A stretch of DNA of 64,000 nt from Pedobacter ginsenosidimutans (GCF_001442625.1 NZ_LMZQ01000016.1:33634-97633); one strand, 5' to 3'. Positions 24,996 to 34,447 are shown, counted from the first letter of the stretch. Notes: generated from the letters alone by a model not told the origin. Made by a program: numbers and translations.

Positions 24996-25796
24996 ATGAA
25001 AATGATATTCGACCTTTTCAAAAGCGCAAGTGGGGAACATCCAGACGATGTGAAGGGAATCAGGCACGCATTACTACAATTTGTAAAACAGGAGTTACAA
25101 AAAGCGGAGGGCGGAGAAGGTGCAAATATCAAAGGTTTGGGTATTTTTATCCACTGCAACCCTGCAGCGCGGCATGTGTATGAAGCTGCTGTATTTACCG
25201 AGGAACCCGAACAGTTAAAAAATGAGATACAACGTATCAGTGATGACTATTCGCTGGATCTGCCCTCTGGCTGGTCACTCGCAGTTGCTTTCGACGAAGC
25301 TATTCCGGACGACGCGGTAGAAATGCAAAATTTGCCGATAGCACTGTTGGTCAAAACCAAAACCCATTTTGTTAAGCAACAGGCTAAAGCCTACCTTAAA
25401 GCGCTTAGCGGCACGACTTTGCATCCAAGCTATGAAATAACTTCCGCGGGAGGGAAATACAATATCGGCAGAGATGAAAAGGCACAATCTGACGAAGGTT
25501 ATTTTCGTACCAACCACATTGCATTTCCATCGGAAAGTGATGATGAACGAAATAAGTACATTAGCAGGCAGCACGCGCATATTGAATGGGACACCAACAT
25601 AGCCAAATTTTTAATCTTCGCAGATGAAGGTGGGATACCGCCCCGCAATAAGGTTAAACTGCGTTCAGCGCTAACCGAAAAAACAGTAAAACTCCATGCT
25701 ACGCAGATCGGCCAGGAATTAGCCGAGGGAGATCAGATTATCTTAGGAGAATCGGTCGTATTGGAATTTAGTTTTAAGCAGCAGCATCATGAGTAA
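24996..25796 (+). CDS. FHA-domain protein
   Basis: 266 residues, soluble. The C-terminal FHA domain (about 148-262) is canonical: YNIGRD (Gly158-Arg159), NKYISRQHAHIEW with Ser190-Arg191-x-His193, and a final ELAEGDQIILGESVVLEFSF. Such domains bind phosphothreonine peptides, presumably on a kinase or substrate of this cluster. The N-terminal about 120 residues (KGIRHALLQFVKQEL onwards) form an alpha/beta domain of unknown type, perhaps analogous to the domain preceding FHA in FhaA. It follows the SEDS-PBP gene after 127 bases and overlaps kinase 2 by eight bases. Confidence 0.9.
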   Translation: MKMIFDLFKSASGEHPDDVKGIRHALLQFVKQELQKAEGGEGANIKGLGIFIHCNPAARHVYEAAVFTEEPEQLKNEIQRISDDYSLDLPSGWSLAVAFDEAIPDDAVEMQNLPIALLVKTKTHFVKQQAKAYLKALSGTTLHPSYEITSAGGKYNIGRDEKAQSDEGYFRTNHIAFPSESDDERNKYISRQHAHIEWDTNIAKFLIFADEGGIPPRNKVKLRSALTEKTVKLHATQIGQELAEGDQIILGESVVLEFSFKQQHHE

Positions 25797-27177
25797 AATT
25801 TTTACCATTGCAGAAGGGCTACAAAACCTTGGGGCTTTAAAAACCGGTGGGCAGGGATCTGTTTACAAGGGGATGCGCATGGGACCGGTTTATTCTGCTA
25901 TTAAGCTTATCCCCACACCAATTTACGTGGAAGATGAAAGCGATAAAAACTACCGCAATTTTCTCAATGAAGTGAATAAGCTACAGCAGGTAAATATTCA
26001 TCCCAGCCCGAATGTGGTGAAGATACTTAGTTCGGGGATCACCGATAGCGGTTCCTTTCCTTATATAGAAATGGAATACATCGAAGGCCCCGAACTTAGC
26101 GAACTGCTATTGCCTCCGCATCAAAAAGTTTTCACCGTTAAAGAACTATTGAAAGTAGCTGAACAATTGGCTGCGGCACTTGCACATTGTCATCAGTTTG
26201 GGGTTAAACATGGCGATGTTAAAAGCAATAATGTGAAGTACAATACGCAGACTGCCAATTACGTGCTATTGGATTTTGGCCTGGCCATTATGAGTGAAGA
26301 GCAGCGCAGGACAAGCATTCGCCATGCCGGGGCAGTAGAGTTTATGGCTCCGGAACAGCATGAGGGAAAAATGCTGTTACAGACAGATGTTTATAGTTAC
26401 GGTATTATCCTGTATGAACTCCTGGCCGGGCAGGTTCCTTTTCCACTCGAAGGAGGGGGCGATACCGCCCGCAATACCGTCATGATCGCACATCTTGAAA
26501 AGGAAATCCCGGATGCCATGTCTCTGCGTAAAAGCAATCTGGAAAATATGTTTCAGGACGATATTCTGCATGCAGAAATGCAGGTACCCCACTGGTTAAT
26601 CGAGCTGATCGGGCGATGCCTGCAAAAAAATCCTGATGACCGGTATGCCAATGGAATGGAACTGCAAAAGGCAGTTACTGCCGGGCTATTGTCGGCACCA
26701 CAAGATACCAGGGACACGAAAAACACCATACCCAATGAAGTTTTGCATTATGCAGCCTTATACGGTGAGGCACAGCAAAAGAACGAAAAGCTTGAAAAAG
26801 AGCTCGCAACACTAAAACCTCTCGCCATGAAGGCTGGAATAAAATACAATGGTCCGACCGGTGAATATCACCAGGAAAATTACATCCATGCGCCAAGAAA
26901 GGCTTTTTTCGGCTACGCTGCCGCCTGCACCTTAGTTGTTGCCTTTGTAGTTTATAGCTTAACTAAGGCAGAAAACAATGATATTACAGCCTTACCGGCA
27001 ACCTCATACCGGTCACCATTTGAAATTGCAAATCAACAATACAGACAAGCACTACAAACAGCGAGGGAAGACAGTATCCTGAAAGCAAAAATGCAATGGG
27101 CACAGCAAGTAAAAGCAACCGAAAAAGCCAGGAAACAGAACGGTAAAAAGAAGAAGAAATTTCTGGGTATATTCTGA
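25789..27177 (+). CDS. Hanks-type Ser/Thr protein kinase with a single C-terminal membrane helix (kinase 2)
   Basis: 462 residues. Residues 1-300 align without gaps to kinase 1 and are largely identical: TGGQGSVYKG at 19-28, Lys39, HGDVKSNN with Asp143, DFGLA at 162-166 and APEQ at 187-190; again Gly replaces the HRD arginine. The region after 300 is different: a coiled-coil helix (about 322-345), one membrane helix (about 372-391) and a lysine-rich C-terminal tail (KQNGKKKKKF). The divergence outside the kinase domain suggests different sensing or partners. It closes the cluster; the next gene, katG, is 259 bases away behind an AT-rich spacer. Confidence 0.93.
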   Translation: MSKIFTIAEGLQNLGALKTGGQGSVYKGMRMGPVYSAIKLIPTPIYVEDESDKNYRNFLNEVNKLQQVNIHPSPNVVKILSSGITDSGSFPYIEMEYIEGPELSELLLPPHQKVFTVKELLKVAEQLAAALAHCHQFGVKHGDVKSNNVKYNTQTANYVLLDFGLAIMSEEQRRTSIRHAGAVEFMAPEQHEGKMLLQTDVYSYGIILYELLAGQVPFPLEGGGDTARNTVMIAHLEKEIPDAMSLRKSNLENMFQDDILHAEMQVPHWLIELIGRCLQKNPDDRYANGMELQKAVTAGLLSAPQDTRDTKNTIPNEVLHYAALYGEAQQKNEKLEKELATLKPLAMKAGIKYNGPTGEYHQENYIHAPRKAFFGYAAACTLVVAFVVYSLTKAENNDITALPATSYRSPFEIANQQYRQALQTAREDSILKAKMQWAQQVKATEKARKQNGKKKKKFLGIF

Positions 27178-27436
27178 GAAAGCCGGTTTCATCGTACCCT
27201 CCGAAATTTAAATACTTAATGGGGATTTTATTTTAAGGAAGGATTAACATAAGATTAAATTTTATTGATCTTATCCCTGGCATACTCCTAAATTGCTGAT
27301 ATAGCATAGTAATAGATTCTAACTATTCCATTATAGAATTAAATGATTGTGATTAGTTATTTCAATTCTCTAAATTTATAATAATCTGGTTAAGTTTTAA
27401 TAGCGGATTAGATTTCACTAACAAAATAGAATATAT

Positions 27437-29713
27437 ATGGAAAAAGAATCGAACGATATTAGCAAGTGCCCGTTTCATAATGGCAGCATGAAAAGTAATG
27501 TAGGTGGTGGCGGTACCAGAAATGGCGACTGGTGGCCAAAGCAGTTAAAACTGAGTATTTTGCGTCAACATTCTAATTTATCTAACCCAATGGATGGAGA
27601 ATTTAGTTATGCAGAAGCTTTTAAAAGTTTAGATCTAGCCGCATTAAAGGCAGACCTTCATGCACTGATGACCGATTCGCAAGATTGGTGGCCGGCAGAT
27701 TTTGGTCACTACGGAGGTTTATTTATCCGCATGGCATGGCACAGTGCCGGAACCTACAGAGTGGGCGATGGGCGTGGTGGTGCTGGTGCCGGATTACAAC
27801 GTTTTGCACCGCTGAACAGCTGGCCGGATAATGTGAGTCTTGATAAAGCCCGCAGATTACTTTGGCCGATTAAACAAAAATACGGGCGCAAAATTTCTTG
27901 GGCAGATTTAATGATCTTAACGGGAAATATTGCCTTAGAATCGATGGGCTTCAAAACCTTTGGTTTTGCGGGAGGGCGTGAGGATGTTTGGGAAGCAGAT
28001 GAATCGGTGTACTGGGGTTCAGAAACAACCTGGCTGGGTGGCGATCTCCGTTATGCACACGGTTCTGATGGCGCACATAAGGCTCATGGCGTAGTGGTTA
28101 CGGATGACGATGCCGATGGAGATGTTCACTCACGTAACTTAGAAAAACCACTTGCTGCAGTGCAAATGGGATTAATATATGTAAACCCTGAAGGCCCGGA
28201 TGGAAACCCAGATCCAATCCTTGCTGCGAAAGATATCCGCGATACTTTTGGCCGCATGGCAATGGATGATGAAGAAACAGTAGCATTAATTGCTGGTGGG
28301 CACACCTTTGGTAAAACGCATGGCGCCGCCTCAGCAGATCACGTGGGCAAAGAGCCTGAAGCCGCCGGCATTGAAAGTCAAGGTCTAGGATGGAACAGCA
28401 GTTATGCTTCTGGCAAAGGTGCTGATGCCATTACGAGTGGATTGGAAGTAATCTGGACCACAACACCAACGCAATGGAGCAATAATTTTTTCGAAAACCT
28501 GTTTGGATTTGAATGGGAATTATCGAAAAGCCCTGCCGGTGCACATCAATGGAAAGCTATAAATGCTGAGGCCATTATTCCTGATGCATTTGACGGATCG
28601 AAAAAACATCTGCCAACAATGCTTACCACCGATCTTTCTTTAAGATTCGATCCGGCTTATGAAAAAATATCAAGACGCTTCTTAGAAAATCCAGATCAGT
28701 TTGCTGATGCATTTGCTAGGGCATGGTTTAAATTAACACATCGCGATATGGGACCTTTGGCACGTTACCTGGGGCCAGATGTACCACAGGAAGAATTGCT
28801 TTGGCAAGATCCAATACCTGCGGTTAACCATGCATTGATTAACGAGAGCGATATCGCAACATTGAAAGCAAAAGTATTGGCTTCAGGACTGAGTGTGGCC
28901 GAACTGGTTTCTACTGCATGGGCTTCGGCTTCTACTTTCCGCGGTTCTGATAAACGTGGTGGTGCCAATGGTGCACGGATCCGTTTGGCTCCTCAAAAAG
29001 ATTGGGCGGTTAACAATCCTCCACAATTGCAAAAAGTATTGGACGTATTATCGGATATTCAAAGTGAATTTAATGCAGCACAAATTGATGGTAAAAAAGT
29101 TTCCTTAGCCGATTTAATTGTATTGGCAGGTGCTGCCGCGGTAGAAAAAGCTGCTGCTGCTGCCGGACATTCAGTTACAGTTCCTTTTGCACCTGGACGG
29201 ATGGATGCTTCGCAAGAACAAACCGACGTAGAATCTTTTGGTTATTTAGAGCCCGCTGCTGATGGTTTCCGTAACTACCGTAATTCAAAATCTCCGGTTC
29301 CTACGGAAGAATTCCTGATCGATAAAGCCCAGTTGCTTACTTTAACAGCACCTGAACTGACGGTGTTGGTGGGTGGTTTACGTGCGCTGGATACAAATTT
29401 TGATGGTTCGAAAAATGGTGTCTTAACCGGAAAACCCGGTCAGTTAACCAACGACTTTTTTGTAAACCTATTGGATATGGAAACTGCATGGAAAGCTGTT
29501 GCAGAAGATAAAGAACTCTATATTGGAAGCAGCCGTTCAACTGGTCAGCCAAAATGGACCGCAACCCGTGCTGATCTTGTGTTTGGCTCTAATGCAGAAT
29601 TAAGGGCAATTGCAGAGGTATACGCAAGCACAGATGCACAAGGTAAATTCGTGAAAGACTTTGTGGCCACCTGGAATAAAGTAATGAATTTAGATCGTTT
29701 TGATTTAAATTAA
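27437..29713 (+). CDS. katG: Catalase-peroxidase KatG
   Basis: 758 residues, full length with both halves of the duplicated fold. It removes hydrogen peroxide by catalase and peroxidase activity with one heme b. Distal residues Arg98, Trp101 and His102 are in FIRMAWHSAGTYR; the proximal His289 is in IAGGHTFGKTHGA; the crosslinked cofactor can be placed as Trp101-Tyr248 (LIYVNPEG)-Met274 (FGRMAMDDEE). The C-terminal half lacks the heme histidine as in all KatG proteins. The protein is cytoplasmic, single-gene transcription unit with a terminator; no OxyR gene is adjacent. Confidence 0.97.
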   Translation: MEKESNDISKCPFHNGSMKSNVGGGGTRNGDWWPKQLKLSILRQHSNLSNPMDGEFSYAEAFKSLDLAALKADLHALMTDSQDWWPADFGHYGGLFIRMAWHSAGTYRVGDGRGGAGAGLQRFAPLNSWPDNVSLDKARRLLWPIKQKYGRKISWADLMILTGNIALESMGFKTFGFAGGREDVWEADESVYWGSETTWLGGDLRYAHGSDGAHKAHGVVVTDDDADGDVHSRNLEKPLAAVQMGLIYVNPEGPDGNPDPILAAKDIRDTFGRMAMDDEETVALIAGGHTFGKTHGAASADHVGKEPEAAGIESQGLGWNSSYASGKGADAITSGLEVIWTTTPTQWSNNFFENLFGFEWELSKSPAGAHQWKAINAEAIIPDAFDGSKKHLPTMLTTDLSLRFDPAYEKISRRFLENPDQFADAFARAWFKLTHRDMGPLARYLGPDVPQEELLWQDPIPAVNHALINESDIATLKAKVLASGLSVAELVSTAWASASTFRGSDKRGGANGARIRLAPQKDWAVNNPPQLQKVLDVLSDIQSEFNAAQIDGKKVSLADLIVLAGAAAVEKAAAAAGHSVTVPFAPGRMDASQEQTDVESFGYLEPAADGFRNYRNSKSPVPTEEFLIDKAQLLTLTAPELTVLVGGLRALDTNFDGSKNGVLTGKPGQLTNDFFVNLLDMETAWKAVAEDKELYIGSSRSTGQPKWTATRADLVFGSNAELRAIAEVYASTDAQGKFVKDFVATWNKVMNLDRFDLN

Positions 29714-29735
29714 TCAGAAATACAGCGTAACATTT

Positions 29736-29764
29736 AAAGGCACCGAAATTTTCGGTGCCTTTTT
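29736..29764 (+). terminator. Terminator of katG
   Basis: AAAGGCACCGAAA and TTTCGGTGCCTTT form a long stem followed by Ts. Confidence 0.9.
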
Positions 29765-29839
29765 ACAGTTATCTCAATCGGGGAGTTTTGTTACCAAACG
29801 TTAAACGCAGAGGTATCCATCACCTGCATTACATTTTAA

Positions 29840-29871
29840 AAAAAAAACGGCTGCTTAGGGGCAACCGTTTT
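29840..29871 (-). terminator. Terminator of the outer-membrane beta-barrel gene
   Basis: Stem AAACGGCTGC/GCAACCGTTT with a run of Ts on the minus strand. Confidence 0.8.
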
Positions 29872-29914
29872 CGGATGGGTATGAAATCTGGGGTTTAAAA
29901 ATTATTAAGTAAGG

Positions 29915-30508
29915 CTAAAACATATAGAATAAACTCGCCTGGGCAACATTGTTCTTTAGGTCAGGGCTAATATTGCCCAGTTTAAAATCACCTACTTTCT
30001 GTAGTCCGGCTATATACCTTGCACCAATACCAAAACCGCTTTTCGATTGAAAGCCAATACCACCTACTGCACCCATGTCTAATTTTTTGGAAAAATCATT
30101 GCCGTTTAAGCCTTGAAGATCTTCCTTCACACGGAAACCAACCTGGGTTCCCGCCTCAACATACAACCCGAACTTGGTTTTATATTTCAGTAGAACAGGA
30201 ACGCTTGCATAGTACAGCTTAATATCCTGCCCACCAAAAGTACTGCTGGTTGTTTTTGCGCCCTGGGTAGAAAACAGAAATTCTTCCTGCACAGAAAAAC
30301 TGTCCGAAATCCTGAAATTCACAATTGCACCCGCATGGAAACCAACAAGGCCTTCTGTTTCGAAATTGGCATCTGTAAAATCACTGTAATTTACCCCTCC
30401 CTTTAGTCCAAAACTTAGACGTTTAACAATATTTTTCATCATACTCTGACTATAAGCACCTGTAGATGCTAAAACAAAACAAATACAAACTAGGATCAAC
30501 TTTTTCAT
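29915..30508 (-). CDS. Outer-membrane beta-barrel protein (PorT/OMP_b-brl_2 type)
   Basis: 197 residues with a signal peptide (MKKLILVCICFVLASTGAYS). The mature chain alternates short amphipathic strands with Gly/Asp turns (SFGLKGGVNYSDF, VGFHAGAIVNFRI, LYVEAGTQVGFRV) and ends in aromatic FYMF, the usual last strand of small eight-stranded barrels in Bacteroidota. It has its own terminator and no operon partner. A specific function cannot be assigned. Confidence 0.85.
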   Translation of the reverse strand: MKKLILVCICFVLASTGAYSQSMMKNIVKRLSFGLKGGVNYSDFTDANFETEGLVGFHAGAIVNFRISDSFSVQEEFLFSTQGAKTTSSTFGGQDIKLYYASVPVLLKYKTKFGLYVEAGTQVGFRVKEDLQGLNGNDFSKKLDMGAVGGIGFQSKSGFGIGARYIAGLQKVGDFKLGNISPDLKNNVAQASLFYMF

Positions 30509-30781
30509 TATCTTTTCTTTAAGTTTTTTGGGTCGCCATGACCATTATTTTTTCTTTTCATCAAAGGTGGATGTTTCATCCTTTCCCCTCAAGATAAATG
30601 ATGCCGAAGCAGGCAAAATAGAGGTTAAATAGACCGATTAACCATTTAGAATTTTGAGATAAAACCTATATACTGAGGTTTTGTTATTCTGTTTGAAAAG
30701 AAGGATATGGGAAACCCGCTAGCATTTTAATTACTAGTGAACTCGGCGAAAAGTGTTTTAAATTGAAATAGAGATTTGGGG

Positions 30782-31546
30782 TTAAACCCTGGAGAGCCAT
30801 TCAAGAAATTGTGAAGCCTTGGCCTTGCTTACTATTACTTTTTCATCAAATGGGATATTGAGATTAACCGAGAGCTTTCTGGAAAAGAAACTGGATACAT
30901 CAGTTATCGCTTTGCGGCAGATGAGGAACTGCCTGTTAGCGCGAAAAAAATAACTGCCCAACGATCTTTCCAGTTCATCGAGGTTTTTATTGGGGTAATA
31001 ACATGTTCCAGAGAAGGTGAGCAAATGCGTAATCTCGTTTCTGACATAGAACATGGCAATGTCTTCTATCTTCACCGGGATAATCTTATCCTTGGCATGT
31101 ACAAGGATAGAAGAGGCCTTATAACTTTCTTTAAGCCCCAGCAACTGTAACAGTGCATCGTACTGCGGCGTTTGATCGGAAGAAAGTACCTTTTTTAGGT
31201 CTTTGTATTTCTGAAGTGCAGCACCAAGTATGCCAATGGTAAACGGTTTAAGAATATAATCGATGCCGTTAGCCTTAAATGCATCCAAAGCGTATTCATC
31301 ATAAGCTGTGCAGAAAATAACGGGAACTGACATTGGCCTGGCCACAAATATTTCAAAACTGAGCCCATCGCCTAGCTGTATGTCACTAAAAATAAGATCA
31401 GGCGCAATTGCCGATCCGAAATAATCGATAGATTCTTTCACCGACCTAAGCTGTACAATTTCCAAAGGCCCATTTGTCAGTTTCCTGATGTTCAGTTCAA
31501 GGTCATGCGCAACTACTTCTTCATCTTCAATTATTACTATTTTCAT
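30782..31546 (-). CDS. LytTR-type response regulator
   Basis: 254 residues. Receiver domain at about 1-120 with acidic pocket Glu7-Asp8 and phospho-acceptor Asp55 in LIFSDIQLGDG; LytTR DNA-binding domain at about 150-250 (ILVHAKDKIIPVKIEDIAMFYV, then NLDELERSLGSYFFRANRQFLI). It overlaps by 20 bases the sensor kinase gene that precedes it on the same strand, so the two form a translationally coupled two-component system. The target genes are not identifiable; the beta-barrel gene next to it is a possible candidate. Confidence 0.93.
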   Translation of the reverse strand: MKIVIIEDEEVVAHDLELNIRKLTNGPLEIVQLRSVKESIDYFGSAIAPDLIFSDIQLGDGLSFEIFVARPMSVPVIFCTAYDEYALDAFKANGIDYILKPFTIGILGAALQKYKDLKKVLSSDQTPQYDALLQLLGLKESYKASSILVHAKDKIIPVKIEDIAMFYVRNEITHLLTFSGTCYYPNKNLDELERSLGSYFFRANRQFLICRKAITDVSSFFSRKLSVNLNIPFDEKVIVSKAKASQFLEWLSRV

Positions 31547-32564
31547 TTTTTAACAGTTTAATACTTACCGAAAATGATTGTTCATTCTCCTCTATGATGA
31601 TATCATCTCCACAACACAACCGGTAACGTTCAGCAAGATTGGCAAGGCCATAATTTGTAGATGGCGATTTTATCTTTTTCTGTTGGATGTTATTCTTGAA
31701 CACCAGTCGTTCGCCCATCTGCCTAATAGTGATATTTAAAGGGGCCTGCTGGGTAAAATTGTTATGTTTGATGGCATTTTCCAATAAGGGCTGGAGGGAA
31801 AACGATGGGAGATTATAGCTTTTAATATCCTCCTTGCTTATGGCTATTGAACAATTTAGTGCCGTGCCGAAACGCATACGCTGCATGGCCAGGTAGTCGT
31901 TCAGAAGCCCGAGTTCATCTTCTAGGCCGGAAATATTTGATGCATGACGGAAAACAGAAGCCCTCAGGAAATTTGCCATGTGCACAATATAGGTGTCGGC
32001 AGTATCGGTATCGTTGTGATAAAGTGCTTTAAGTGTGTTCAGCGCGTTGAATAAAAAATGTGGTTGAATCTGTTGTTTTAGCAAGAGATTGGCCGCTTCT
32101 GCATTTGCCGCCTTCAATCTCGAAAGTTCCAGTTCGCTGTGCAGTTTGTGCTCGTAAAGGAGGACCGAATCGTGGAGGATTAGGATCATGGTATTGATCA
32201 CGAAGCCCGATCCAACAAAGGCAAGAAATAATCCCCCATCCGAATACGACCATTGATTGTGTGCTGCATAAGCAATAATTGGCCATACCAATAGATAGAT
32301 GATGATGCTGACGGGATAGGTGATGAGGTACCTGAGTACCCTGAACTTTCTTGATTGAGTTTTGTAAATTTTGCTCAGGATAATCATAATAAACACATCA
32401 GCAAAGCCGATTAGCATGACGCCTAAAACAGTAAAAAAAGTAAAGTAGTGTATTTTTGGATTGGTTGAATTATGCGAAACGATAATGTGAAAGATGATGC
32501 CTATAATGGCAGCCAGTAAACAACTAAGAAGATTTAACCGCTTTACCGGGAGTTGCGCTTTCAT
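31527..32564 (-). CDS. LytS/YehU-type membrane sensor histidine kinase
   Basis: 345 residues. Four membrane helices at about 12-30, 41-64, 79-100 and 111-132 with almost no periplasmic sensor domain, then the His_kinase domain with the phospho-acceptor His169 in QQIQPHFLFNALNTLKALYH and an ATPase end (LQPLLENAIKHN, then NYGLANLAERY). It should phosphorylate the LytTR regulator encoded downstream and overlapping. The signal is unknown; an intramembrane-sensing type. Confidence 0.93.
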   Translation of the reverse strand: MKAQLPVKRLNLLSCLLAAIIGIIFHIIVSHNSTNPKIHYFTFFTVLGVMLIGFADVFIMIILSKIYKTQSRKFRVLRYLITYPVSIIIYLLVWPIIAYAAHNQWSYSDGGLFLAFVGSGFVINTMILILHDSVLLYEHKLHSELELSRLKAANAEAANLLLKQQIQPHFLFNALNTLKALYHNDTDTADTYIVHMANFLRASVFRHASNISGLEDELGLLNDYLAMQRMRFGTALNCSIAISKEDIKSYNLPSFSLQPLLENAIKHNNFTQQAPLNITIRQMGERLVFKNNIQQKKIKSPSTNYGLANLAERYRLCCGDDIIIEENEQSFSVSIKLLKNENSNN

Positions 32565-33013
32565 GGTAACAAATATACTTATTGACAGTGGAGTTGCAGC
32601 GAATTCTTAAGTGAAGCGGGCAAAAAGAAGGTTGAAGTGCAAATTTAAGGTTCTGGGAAGTTTTTGATCTGAAAACAAGGCTGCTATGCAATGCTTATAA
32701 TTTCAAGAGGCCAACGTTTTTTTAGCTAGAATTTCTTCTTTCTGTAAAATCCCGAAAATTTATTAACTTTGTGGCATTCCTGATAAACAATCTTTTTAAT
32801 GTTTAGGAATTATGACAGCATATACCTACATATCATCCTCTTCAGAAATTGCCTAATAGGCGATAAAATAATATAATTTGTTTTTATTTGATTGGTTGCC
32901 TCAAGGCTATTCAATCTGCTATACAACATTTTATTTCCAAGGAAGGGGTATATCCTTGCTCAAGGACGAATTGAGACCCACATTCAAATTAAAGGAAATT
33001 AAATGGAAGTCCG
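32565..33013. other. Intergenic region with a promoter-like box and long leader
   Basis: Spacer between the divergent LytS gene and the gene at 33014. A TAACTTTG box lies at 32764-32771, leaving a leader of about 240 bases. A 14-codon ORF (32812-32856, MTAYTYISSSSEIA) occurs in the leader. No known riboswitch is recognised. Confidence 0.45.
32764..32771 (+). promoter_or_regulatory. Bacteroidota -7 promoter element
   Basis: TAACTTTG followed by GTGGCA fits the TAnnTTTG consensus closely. The nearest downstream gene begins at 33014, implying a long untranslated leader or a small RNA start. Confidence 0.5.
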
Positions 33014-33742
33014 ATGGACACATATGAATTGCCATGCAGGATTAGAAGCGCACGGCATAAACAGCGGTTGGTAAAAACAGACCGCGACAAACAATTAATC
33101 AGGCTGAGTAAAAGAAGGTCGGAGCTTTGGATACAAAGACGGGCACTGCCCATGGTACCTCTTGAAAAGCCCTATCAAAGAGGCTGGAAAAGATATTTTA
33201 TACTCAGAGCAGATATTGCATTTAGCGTAAGAGCTGAGTTTTATACCGCATTACTTGCTAAGATCAATACAGTTGAATATCACCATGATAAAACATTTAA
33301 AAGAAAAAAACGCCGTAAAGGAAGGTATGGATACGAAATTAAAAAGCAATCGCTGCGCGAACTCACGCCATATTTATGGGAAAGCAGCAATTTAGACCTT
33401 ACCGAACAGGAAAAAGCGTGTTTTAGCCAGGTTGAAATGTACAATGTTAAAACACGCCAACAGGAAATCAGGTATGTTTTTACCGAGCCGTGGCGGTATA
33501 GGTTAAAAATTGCACCCAACATGGTAACGCACAAAAAATTATTGGATACCGATCTTGTAAGAGAACTGGATCTTATCGACAATCATATCAAACGCAATAA
33601 TTTGGATGGACGCATACATTTATTAACCAATGGCCGAAAGTATAACTTTTGGCGGTATTACCGGGCTTTGGCAAAATACAGTATGGTTAAAAAAATCCCG
33701 AAATACAGATCCAAGGAAGCATATTTAGAGTTAGATTTTTAA
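33014..33742 (+). CDS. Unrecognised basic protein (242 residues)
   Basis: A strongly basic, soluble protein rich in Lys, Arg and Tyr, starting MDTYELPCRIRSARHKQRLV. There are several repeats of basic-aromatic character (KRYFILRADIAFSVRAEFY, KRKKRRKGRYGYEIKK, EPWRYRLKIAPNMV). The ATG at 33014 is taken as the first in frame; a 23-codon ORF in another frame overlaps the start. Composition suggests nucleic-acid binding, but no catalytic motif is evident. It is too long and too unlike random sequence to be spurious. Confidence 0.65.
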   Translation: MDTYELPCRIRSARHKQRLVKTDRDKQLIRLSKRRSELWIQRRALPMVPLEKPYQRGWKRYFILRADIAFSVRAEFYTALLAKINTVEYHHDKTFKRKKRRKGRYGYEIKKQSLRELTPYLWESSNLDLTEQEKACFSQVEMYNVKTRQQEIRYVFTEPWRYRLKIAPNMVTHKKLLDTDLVRELDLIDNHIKRNNLDGRIHLLTNGRKYNFWRYYRALAKYSMVKKIPKYRSKEAYLELDF

Positions 33743-34172
33743 AATTTAATCAATAACTAAAACAATTCTCAAACTTATTTGTCTTTTAGTTTCATTAGTT
33801 TGTTTGGTTTAGTTTTATTGGTGGATGCTAATAAGACAAAATAATTGGCCTCATAGAAATATGGGGCTTTCTCATTTTAACGGATTTACCCAGCAATTAA
33901 AAATAGGCGAGCTGATTAATGCGCGCTATGATAAAACTGAGCCCCCCTTCTTTTGAAAAAAAACTTATTTTTTTGTCCAATTCTTAAAAATACACTTAAG
34001 TAGGTGAGGCATAATGGATTTCAGCCTGTCTGTTTTTTATTTCCCCAAAATATCTATTCAAAAATTTTAACGCCTGTAAAAGTAATCATACTGTAATCTG
34101 ATTTGTACGGTTAAGTAGTGCTAATGATCAAAATAATATTCTTGATTTTGTGATAAAATATTTAATATTGAA

Positions 34173-34192
34173 TTGATAAATCGTTTTATCAA
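34173..34192. promoter_or_regulatory. LacI-type operator-like palindrome (distal)
   Basis: TTGATAAATCGTTTTATCAA pairs at nine of ten positions around a central CG, the form of LacI/GalR-family operators. It lies 275 bases before the SusC start. Confidence 0.55.
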
Positions 34193-34376
34193 CAACCGAA
34201 TATGATGATGAGCTTAGGGATATTTGCCCCCTGTGGTGCAGTATATGTCTGTGTAGTTTATTTGTGTGTAGTTTTTAATCCGTTTAAAAATACGATCTCC
34301 CATCACACAATTGCTTTTAACTCAAAGCCTTCTGATTAAAAATGATATTTGCCGTCAATTATTTTTTATTGAATAA

Positions 34377-34392
34377 TTGATAAAACGTTTTA
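34377..34392. promoter_or_regulatory. LacI-type operator-like palindrome (proximal)
   Basis: TTGATAAAACGTTTTA contains the perfect palindrome TAAAACGTTTTA and repeats the first 15 bases of the distal site with one difference. It lies 56 bases before the SusC start, where it could overlap the promoter. Confidence 0.6.
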
Positions 34393-34447
34393 GCTGCTAG
34401 CAGTTGAATTATATATTATTAACTAACCATTTACTAAACCTAAACCA

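Larger units (their letters stand above)
33743..34447. other. Long AT-rich regulatory region upstream of the first SusC gene
   Basis: About 700 bases without a gene. It holds two operator-like palindromes (34173 and 34377) and otherwise AT-rich sequence with T tracts. No terminator for the preceding gene is obvious. Confidence 0.5.

Noticed and set aside
16893..27177. Reading the kinase cluster as part of a type VI secretion system
   Set aside because: No TssB/C, Hcp, VgrG, ClpV or membrane-complex gene is present in or beside the cluster, while a SEDS-PBP protein is.
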